A stretch of DNA of 19,755 bases from Dehalococcoidia bacterium. Its GTDB lineage: Bacteria > Chloroflexota > Dehalococcoidia > Lucifugimonadales > Lucifugimonadaceae. Made by a program: the position numbers and the translations under genes. How positions within the stretch are numbered: position 1 is the stretch's first letter; the number at the start of each line of letters is the position of its first letter. Positions 15,067 through 19,755 of the stretch are shown in pieces. The notes beneath the pieces were generated by a model. That model searched no databases. It was given only the letters and a program-made list of their open reading frames with translations, and was not told the origin of the DNA. The stretch covers positions 1-19,755 of the forward strand of contig JANQEF010000112.1 of assembly GCA_028278465.1 (NCBI GenBank), in the 5' to 3' direction.

Positions 15067-16008
15067 TTGACCGCATACGTCATAAAACGTGTAATTGCCG
15101 TCATTCCGGTCCTGATCTTCGTTGGGGTGCTCACATTTTCTCTCGTGCACCTGGCCCCTGGAGACGCGGCAAACATCATGGCGGGCGACTATGCCGGTCC
15201 GGACGATGTGAAGATAATTCGCGAGGAGCTTGGACTTAACAAACCGCTCCACACTCAGTTCTTAGATTGGGCCGGACGAACGTTAAGGGGCGACCTGGGC
15301 AAATCTATCTACTCGGGTAAGACAGTCGCCGAGTTGGTAAGCGCTAGGATGGGCCCGACGATCAGCCTGACCGTGGCCGGCGGCATTCTCGCCGTACTCA
15401 TCGGCGTTCCGCTGGGCGTCCTCGCGGCCTGGCGTTTCGGGTCGATCTGGGACAGGGCTATCCAGGTCTGGGCGGCGCTCGGAATATCGATCCCCGGCTT
15501 CTGGCTCGGCTTCATCCTCATCTGGGGCCTCGCCGTCTCTCTCCGCTGGTTCCCGGTCATCGGGTACGTGTCACCGACCGAAGACTTCTTTGGATGGATC
15601 CGCTCCATCACCCTTCCCACGCTGCTTCTTGGAGTCAACGGCTCCGCGATCATCATCCGCATGACGCGCGCCTCAGTCCTCGAGGTGCTGAGAGAAGACT
15701 TCATAAGAACGGCGCGTGCTAAGGGGCTGGCGGAACGGATCGTGCTGTTCCGGCACGCGCTGCGCGCCAGCGCTATCCCCATCATCACCGTGATCGGGTT
15801 CCTCGCCGCCGCACTCATCACAGGAGCAGTCGTCACAGAAACGGTGTTCACCATTCCGGGGCTCGGTCGCCTGGTGGCGGAAACCGTGCAGACCAGGGAC
15901 TTCCCGATCGTTCAGTCGATGTTGATGCTCCTGGCCGCGTTCTATGTTGGCGTCAACCTGATCGTCGACCTCGCCTACGTCTTCGTGGATCCACGGGTGA
16001 GGCTCTAA
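15067..16008 (+). CDS. ABC transporter permease, DppB/OppB type
   Basis: This is a 313-residue inner-membrane permease of a peptide-type importer and would pair with the DppC-type permease next to it. It has a hydrophobic first segment (about 9-29), the periplasmic GPDDVKIIREELGLNKPLHTQ region (44-64), GDLGKSIYSGKTV, and further membrane segments near 100-120, 132-157, 180-197, 236-256 and 282-304. The cytoplasmic coupling (EAA) loop is DFIRTARAKGLAERIVLFRHAL (211-232, quoted in part by its ends: DFIRTARAKG and RHAL). The start codon is TTG (15067-15069), chosen because GGAG ends 7 nt upstream and MTAYVIKRVI is the normal family start. TAA is followed immediately by the ATG of the next permease. 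Confidence 0.93.
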   Translation: MTAYVIKRVIAVIPVLIFVGVLTFSLVHLAPGDAANIMAGDYAGPDDVKIIREELGLNKPLHTQFLDWAGRTLRGDLGKSIYSGKTVAELVSARMGPTISLTVAGGILAVLIGVPLGVLAAWRFGSIWDRAIQVWAALGISIPGFWLGFILIWGLAVSLRWFPVIGYVSPTEDFFGWIRSITLPTLLLGVNGSAIIIRMTRASVLEVLREDFIRTARAKGLAERIVLFRHALRASAIPIITVIGFLAAALITGAVVTETVFTIPGLGRLVAETVQTRDFPIVQSMLMLLAAFYVGVNLIVDLAYVFVDPRVRL

Positions 16009-16938
16009 ATGGCGGAAGCGATCGCCTACGAAGAAGCGCTGATCGAGGTCTACGAGGACCCTCCGCTCCGCGAGCGAGCCAGGAAGTGGACCTCGACCGC
16101 CTGGCGTACGCTGCGCACCCATCCGAACCTCATGTTCGGCATGGCGATCCTCGTCATCATGTCGCTGATCGCGATCATTACCTTCACGCCGGCCGCGACA
16201 TCGATCGCCCGCTACGACCCACAGGAGTTGTCTGCGCGCGAGCGCGTCGAAGGCCCTTCAGCGGACCACTGGTTCGGGACGGACGCTTTCGGCCGTGACG
16301 TGTATTCACGCACGCTCCACGGCGCAAAGGTGTCGCTGCGAGTAGCCGCCTCCGTCGCGATCCTCGTCAGCATCATCGGCGTCACCCTCGGCATCCTTGT
16401 CGGCTACAACCGCTTGGCAGACAACATCGTCATGCGGATCATGGACGGCCTGATGTCGTTCCCGACGTTGATCCTCGCGCTCGCGCTTGTCGCGACGCTT
16501 GGCAGCAGCCTGAACAATGTCGTCCTCGTGATCGTGATTGTCGATACGCCCAGCATGACTCGAGTCGTGCGCGGCGTTGTGTTGAGCCTCAGGGAGCGCA
16601 CGTACGTCGAAGCTGCGCGGGCGTCCGGGGCGTCGACCATCAGGATCATGTTCTACCACATCGCTCCGAACACACTCGCTCCGGTGATCGTCCAGGCCTC
16701 GGTCTTCTTCGCCGGCGCAATCCTGACCGAGGCGGCGCTCGGCTTCCTGGGAGTTGGCATTCCGGAGTTCATCCCGAGTTGGGGTAATATCATCGCCTCC
16801 GGCCGCTCGTTTATCCGCATCGGGTTCTGGATCGCCTTCTTCCCGGGCATATTCCTCGGATTGACGGTCCTGGCTGCGAACCTGGTTGGAGACGGGCTGC
16901 GGGACGTCCTGGACCCACGTCTGCGCGGAGCGGAGTGA
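16009..16938 (+). CDS. ABC transporter permease, DppC/OppC type
   Basis: This 309-residue second permease has the DppC architecture: a cytoplasmic N-terminal tail with RTHPNLMFG before membrane segment 1 (about 41-60), then the extracytoplasmic HWFGTDAFGRDVYSR motif (87-101). Membrane segments follow near 113-133, 150-163, 168-180, 228-247 and 272-291. The EAA coupling loop around RTYVEAARASGASTIRIMF (197-215) would dock on the ATPases, and the end DVLDPRLRG is typical. Its ATG directly abuts the TAA of the preceding permease, so the two are translated together. Its TGA is followed within 3 nt by a 15-codon mini-ORF. The N-terminal 25 residues are unusually acidic (YEEALIEVYEDPPL). Confidence 0.93.
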   Translation: MAEAIAYEEALIEVYEDPPLRERARKWTSTAWRTLRTHPNLMFGMAILVIMSLIAIITFTPAATSIARYDPQELSARERVEGPSADHWFGTDAFGRDVYSRTLHGAKVSLRVAASVAILVSIIGVTLGILVGYNRLADNIVMRIMDGLMSFPTLILALALVATLGSSLNNVVLVIVIVDTPSMTRVVRGVVLSLRERTYVEAARASGASTIRIMFYHIAPNTLAPVIVQASVFFAGAILTEAALGFLGVGIPEFIPSWGNIIASGRSFIRIGFWIAFFPGIFLGLTVLAANLVGDGLRDVLDPRLRGAE

Positions 16939-16940
16939 CC

Positions 16941-16988
16941 ATGAAAGTGAACCAGCGACAGGTTGAACAACGATGGGAGCTGCCATGA
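16941..16988 (+). CDS. 15-codon mini-ORF coupled to the OB-fold lipoprotein gene
   Basis: ATG at 16941 opens MKVNQRQVEQRWELP, with GGAG 5 nt upstream (inside the end of the permease gene). Its TGA overlaps the next ATG as ATGA at 16985-16988. A good ribosome binding site plus an ATGA overlap suggest translation that passes ribosomes to the lipoprotein gene. The peptide resembles nothing known to me. It could be a chance ORF. Confidence 0.35.
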   Translation: MKVNQRQVEQRWELP

Positions 16989-17626
16989 ACGCTTCCCGGA
17001 TGAGTCGATTCAGTCTCAGTCACGCGGCCCTGCTGGCCGTCCTCGCCGCAGCCGTCCTGGCGATTGCTGCGTGCGGAGATGATGGCGGGGACGGCGGGAA
17101 CGGCGAAGCGCCGGGACCGATCATCGTCGAGCCGGCCGCTGGCGATGTCGGCGACGGCCCGAACGTGGTCGGAGCCGTTCCCACCCTGGAGGGCGTGCCG
17201 ACAGTCACACCGACTCCGGTCAGGGACGCCACGCCAACACCGACGCCGCCCAGCAGGACCACTGATGAGGAGGGCACGGGACGGCTGGTGGATGAGCTCT
17301 CGTCAGATGAGTTCCCTCGGACCAGCGCCCGTGTCATCGAGTGCGAGTTCAGGAACGAGCCGGCCACTGCTCAGCAGAAGATCGGCAAATCGTTCGTGGT
17401 GCAGGGCGACGTGCTTGATGCGGGCAAAGACGCGTCCGGCCAGCCGTTCGTGCACTTCAAGGCAGGCGCCGGCAGGGTCACCTGCTTCTTCGAGGACATC
17501 ACAGACGCCGAGCTCCTGAGGTTCACCCCGGACGGGACGAACGCCATCGTCGGAACGATCGATGCCTGGGACGCTGATAACAGGGTTCTCACGATTCGAG
17601 ACTGTCGGGTGGTGCTGGGATTCTAG
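16985..17626 (+). CDS. Lipoprotein with C-terminal OB-fold (tRNA_anti-like) domain
   Basis: This is a 213-residue predicted lipoprotein: signal peptide LLAVLAAAVLAIAAC with lipidated Cys30, a Gly/Asp stretch, and a Pro/Thr linker (TPTP repeats, about 66-92). The small domain at about 103-213 has the pattern K-SFVVQGDVLDAG...PFVHFKAG...VTCFFED...NAIVGTIDAW...VLTIRDCRVV. That strand order and the Val-x-Gly core resemble the OB-fold tRNA_anti-like lipoprotein domain; this is recognition by eye. Cys120, Cys167 and Cys207 are notable, the last two at positions often occupied by Cys in that family. I choose ATG 16985 (GGGAG upstream, and ATGA overlap with the mini-ORF) over in-frame ATG 16973. Lying between permease and ATPase genes, it may be an accessory to the importer. 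Its function is unknown. Confidence 0.75.
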   Translation: MNASRMSRFSLSHAALLAVLAAAVLAIAACGDDGGDGGNGEAPGPIIVEPAAGDVGDGPNVVGAVPTLEGVPTVTPTPVRDATPTPTPPSRTTDEEGTGRLVDELSSDEFPRTSARVIECEFRNEPATAQQKIGKSFVVQGDVLDAGKDASGQPFVHFKAGAGRVTCFFEDITDAELLRFTPDGTNAIVGTIDAWDADNRVLTIRDCRVVLGF

Positions 17627-17663
17627 ATTCGGCACACGTCCTGGGACCGACCGCAACGCGCGG

Positions 17664-17673
17664 AGCGATCGCT
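17664..17673. repeat. 10-bp palindrome AGCGATCGCT
   Basis: The palindrome lies in the 88-bp gap before the first ATPase gene, and an outer CGG...TCG extends the symmetry with one G.T pair. The core GCGATCGC also occurs inside the DppC-type permease gene at 16017-16024. It may be chance. Nothing else is recognisable in 17627-17714 apart from a weak GGGA 7 nt before ATG 17715. Confidence 0.25.
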
Positions 17674-17714
17674 TCGGCTGAACAGACGCGAATCCGCTTC
17701 GTCGGGATGACGTC

Positions 17715-18008
17715 ATGACCGCTCTCCTGGACGTCAAGAACCTGTCCACTCACTTCTTCACGCCCGCAGGCGTGATCAAAGCCGTGGATGACGTCACGTT
17801 CCAACTGGGAGAAGGAGAGACGCTCGGCCTTGTCGGCGAAAGCGGGTGTGGCAAGAGCGTCACCGCGCTCTCGATCATGCGCCTCGTGCCTGATCCTCCC
17901 GGTCGAATCGTGGGCGGTTCGATGGAGTTCATGGGCCGCGATCTGCGGACGCTGACCGACCCTGAGATGCGCGATATTCGCGGCCGCAGCATCGGCATGA
18001 TCTTCTAG
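17715..18008 (+). CDS. Peptide-type ABC ATPase (DppD-like), N-terminal part ended by amber codon 98
   Basis: The frame begins at ATG 17715 with the usual DppD start (LLDVKNLSTHFFTPAGVIKAVDDVTF) and Walker A GESGCGKS at 41-48. It runs through GRSIGMIF to TAG at 18006-18008. In this family the next residues are Q-E/D-P-M-T-S-L-N-P, and the same frame continues directly with EPMTSLNP. The TAG thus replaces the Q-loop glutamine by one C-to-T change from CAG. Alone, these 97 residues have Walker A but no Q-loop, signature or Walker B, and could not hydrolyse ATP. The gene may be a young pseudogene, a readthrough gene or an assembly error. The second ATPase in this run keeps its Q-loop (Gln120). 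Confidence 0.85.
   Translation: MTALLDVKNLSTHFFTPAGVIKAVDDVTFQLGEGETLGLVGESGCGKSVTALSIMRLVPDPPGRIVGGSMEFMGRDLRTLTDPEMRDIRGRSIGMIF
18006..18008 (+). other. In-frame TAG replacing the Q-loop glutamine codon of the DppD-like ATPase
   Basis: The sequence reads atcttcTAGgagccgatg, where MIF-Q-EPM is expected. The 1002 nt from 17715 to 18716 are otherwise one open frame of 334 codons, a normal DppD length. TAG ends the deacylase-like gene, the PLP enzyme, the binding protein and the OB-fold lipoprotein, so genome-wide recoding of TAG is unlikely. The TAG supplies the AG of AGGAG (18007-18011), 3 nt before in-frame ATG 18015. Confidence 0.9.
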
Positions 18009-18014
18009 GAGCCG

Positions 18015-18716
18015 ATGACCTCCCTCAACCCTGTGCTGACGATAGCGCGCCAGCTCAGGGAGCCTCTTGAACTGCACCTCGGCATGACGAAGCGGCAGGC
18101 CTTGAGCCGCTCGGTCGAGTTGCTTGAGATGGTCGGCATCCCTGACCCCGAAACACGGCTCAACTCGTTCCCGCACGAGGTTTCCGGCGGCCAGCGGCAG
18201 CGCGTCATGATCGCCATGGCGCTTAGCTGCGAGCCGAAACTGCTGATTGCAGATGAGGCCACAACCGCTCTCGACGTGACCATCCAGGCACAGATCCTGG
18301 AGCTTATGAAAGACCTGACCGAGCGCCTCGGAACCTCGGTGATCATCATCACGCACAACCTCGGCGTCGTGGCCCGGTACGCCGATGCCGTCAACGTCAT
18401 GTACGCCGGGAAGATCAGGGAGTCGGGACGGCTTGACCAGGTGTACAAGAACCCCAAGCATCCCTACACAGTCGGGCTGCTCAACTCGGTGCCGACACTG
18501 GACCTCGCGGCAGATGTTCGGCTCGAGCCCATCAGGGGTGAGATCCCGGACCTCGCCAACCTGCCCCAGGGGTGCGCGTTCAGGGACCGGTGCGACTGGG
18601 CAGTCGAGAAGTGCGCAGTTTCCGATCCTGAGCTGGTGACCGTGGAGGAGAACCACACCGCGGCCTGCTGGGAGCACGAGAAGGTCGGCAGGCAGATGGC
18701 AGAGACCAGCACGTGA
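18015..18716 (+). CDS. Peptide-type ABC ATPase (DppD-like), C-terminal part after the amber codon
   Basis: Reading from ATG 18015 gives 233 residues that complete the DppD-like ATPase: MTSLNPVLTI, signature VSGGQRQRVMIAMAL, Walker B LLIADEATTALDVT with the catalytic Glu, H-loop IIITHNLGVV, and the oligopeptide-transporter C-terminal extension. That extension has the Cys cluster GCAFRDRCDWAVEKC...AACW. The usual DEPTTALD reads DEATTALD here. AGGAG (18007-18011) is only 3 nt from the ATG, closer than normal, so reinitiation is possible but not well supported. The fragment has no Walker A and cannot bind ATP normally alone. The 3' end overlaps the next gene as GTGA (18713-18716). Confidence 0.85.
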   Translation: MTSLNPVLTIARQLREPLELHLGMTKRQALSRSVELLEMVGIPDPETRLNSFPHEVSGGQRQRVMIAMALSCEPKLLIADEATTALDVTIQAQILELMKDLTERLGTSVIIITHNLGVVARYADAVNVMYAGKIRESGRLDQVYKNPKHPYTVGLLNSVPTLDLAADVRLEPIRGEIPDLANLPQGCAFRDRCDWAVEKCAVSDPELVTVEENHTAACWEHEKVGRQMAETST

Positions 18717-19747
18717 CCACAGACGCCGCACAGACGAACACCGAATCTCCTCCCGCCGGGCGAGACAATGCCTCCGCTCCGCTGCTGGAAGTGCGAGACC
18801 TGAAGGTCCACTTCCCGGTGAAGAAAGGGTTCATCATCCAGCGCGAGGTGGGCGTGGTGAAGGCGGTCGACGGCGTGAGCTTCGTCGTCAACCCGGGCGA
18901 GACGCTGGGTCTTGTCGGAGAGAGCGGCTCGGGAAAGACGACGGTTGGCAGGGCGATACTCCAACTGGTTCCTCCCACCGCCGGACGGGTGATCCTGGAC
19001 GGCGAGGACGTCACCGGGTTCAAGGGCTCGCGGCTGCGCGCCGTGCGCCGACGCCTTGGAATGGTGTTCCAGGACCCGTACGGCTCCCTCAACCCGCGCA
19101 TGTCAGCGGGAAACATAGTCGGTGAGCCGCTGAAGATTCACTCCCTCACCTCCACAAAGGCAGAGTACCGGCAAGAGGTGGCGCGGCTCCTGCGCGTGGT
19201 CGGCCTCAACCACATGATGGCTGGGCGGTTCCCCCACGAGTTCTCGGGAGGCCAGCGCCAGCGCCTCGGCGTGGCCAGGGCACTAGCGGCGAAACCGGTC
19301 GCGATGGTCCTCGACGAGCCGGTTTCAGCCCTCGACGTCTCGATCCAGGCGCAGGTCATCAACCTCGTCCGTGACCTCCAGGACCAGTTCGGCCTCGCCT
19401 ACATATTCATCGCCCACGACCTCTCCGTAGTCCGCAACATCAGCCATCGCGTCGCGGTGATGTACCTCGGCAAGATCGTCGAGGTCGGATCTCGCGATGA
19501 GCTGTACAGCAACCCGAAGCATCCTTACACGCAGGCCCTGCTTTCGGCGGTGCCAACCGCCAACCCGGAGGTCGAGCGCCAGCGCGAGCGCATCGTCCTC
19601 AAGGGAGACATCCCGAGCCCGCTCAATCCTCCTTCCGGCTGCGTGTTCAGCACGCGCTGCCCGCTGGCGACAGAGGAGTGCAGCGAGGTGGTGCCGGAGT
19701 CGATCTTACCCAAGAGGCGCGGCAGATCGACCGGCTTGCTGTCATAG
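18713..19747 (+). CDS. Peptide-type ABC ATPase (DppF/OppF-like)
   Basis: This 344-residue ATPase would form the second nucleotide-binding subunit of the importer. Walker A GESGSGKT is at 69-76, Q-loop VFQDPYGSLNP at 118-128, signature FSGGQRQRLGVARAL from 177, Walker B MVLDEPVSALDVS near 198-210, and H-loop FIAHDLSVV near 232-240. NPKHPYTQALLSAVP and GCVFSTRCPLATEEC are oligopeptide-transporter C-terminal signatures. It starts at GTG 18713, overlapping the preceding TGA by 4 bp, so the two ATPases are coupled. After SEVVPES the reading turns to LPKRRGRSTGLLS and a TAG, which is unlike the family; another frame reads PACCHS there, matching the expected final Cys. A frameshift of one base close to 19700-19735 is therefore likely, natural or artefactual. 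Confidence 0.9.
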   Translation: MTTDAAQTNTESPPAGRDNASAPLLEVRDLKVHFPVKKGFIIQREVGVVKAVDGVSFVVNPGETLGLVGESGSGKTTVGRAILQLVPPTAGRVILDGEDVTGFKGSRLRAVRRRLGMVFQDPYGSLNPRMSAGNIVGEPLKIHSLTSTKAEYRQEVARLLRVVGLNHMMAGRFPHEFSGGQRQRLGVARALAAKPVAMVLDEPVSALDVSIQAQVINLVRDLQDQFGLAYIFIAHDLSVVRNISHRVAVMYLGKIVEVGSRDELYSNPKHPYTQALLSAVPTANPEVERQRERIVLKGDIPSPLNPPSGCVFSTRCPLATEECSEVVPESILPKRRGRSTGLLS

Positions 19748-19755
19748 TCAAGTCG

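Noticed and set aside
17715..18716. Genome-wide reassignment of TAG to glutamine
   Set aside because: TAG ends the deacylase-like gene (947), the PLP enzyme (7802), the binding protein (14889) and the OB-fold lipoprotein (17626) at natural C termini.
17589..18731. Open frame of 380 codons on the - strand opposite the interrupted ATPase
   Set aside because: It is the mirror of codon bias in the ATPase. The ATPase motifs on the + strand are unmistakable on both sides of the TAG.

Overview
The window looks like a high-GC bacterial chromosome fragment, most plausibly from a Chloroflexota lineage (SAR202/Dehalococcoidia-like). This is inference, from four signs: an enolase-superfamily enzyme, paralogous penicillin-acylase-family enzymes, lipoproteins with long Thr/Pro/Ala linkers, and a DUF1800/DUF1501 pair. 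There is no rRNA, tRNA, CRISPR array or recognisable mobile element. TAG ends at least four intact genes here, so the standard code applies.

Layout. Block A (- strand, 2545 to 1): an N-acyl-D-amino-acid deacylase-like amidohydrolase, then a penicillin-acylase-family Ntn hydrolase that runs off the left edge. Block B (+ strand, 2707 to 7802): DUF1800 protein, DUF1501 protein, a six-bladed NHL propeller and a glutamate-1-semialdehyde-aminomutase-like PLP enzyme, with short gaps. Block C (- strand, 12846 to 7813): a second acylase, coupled by an ATGA overlap to a mandelate racemase/muconate lactonizing enzyme family member, then an M28 metallopeptidase. Block D (+ strand, 13168 to the right end): a peptide/nickel-type ABC importer with lipoprotein binding protein, two permeases, an OB-fold-like lipoprotein and two ATPases. 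Blocks C and D diverge from a control region of about 320 bp that has clearly lower GC than the genes and holds four perfect inverted repeats.

Working together (inference): the importer would bring in peptide-like or amide-linked compounds. The acylases, the D-aminoacylase-like enzyme and the M28 peptidase could cut amide bonds, and the enolase-superfamily enzyme and PLP enzyme could process released acids or amino acids. None of the enzymes of blocks A-C shows an export signal, so hydrolysis would be cytoplasmic and after uptake.

The most striking feature is in the first importer ATPase. The reading frame is intact across its full length except for one TAG at codon 98, exactly where the Q-loop glutamine (CAG in its class) should be. 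The TAG also forms part of an AGGAG in front of an in-frame ATG, so the gene may be a fresh pseudogene, a readthrough gene, a split ATPase or an assembly error. The second ATPase looks frameshifted at its extreme C terminus. Several enzymes also depart from family-standard active-site residues.
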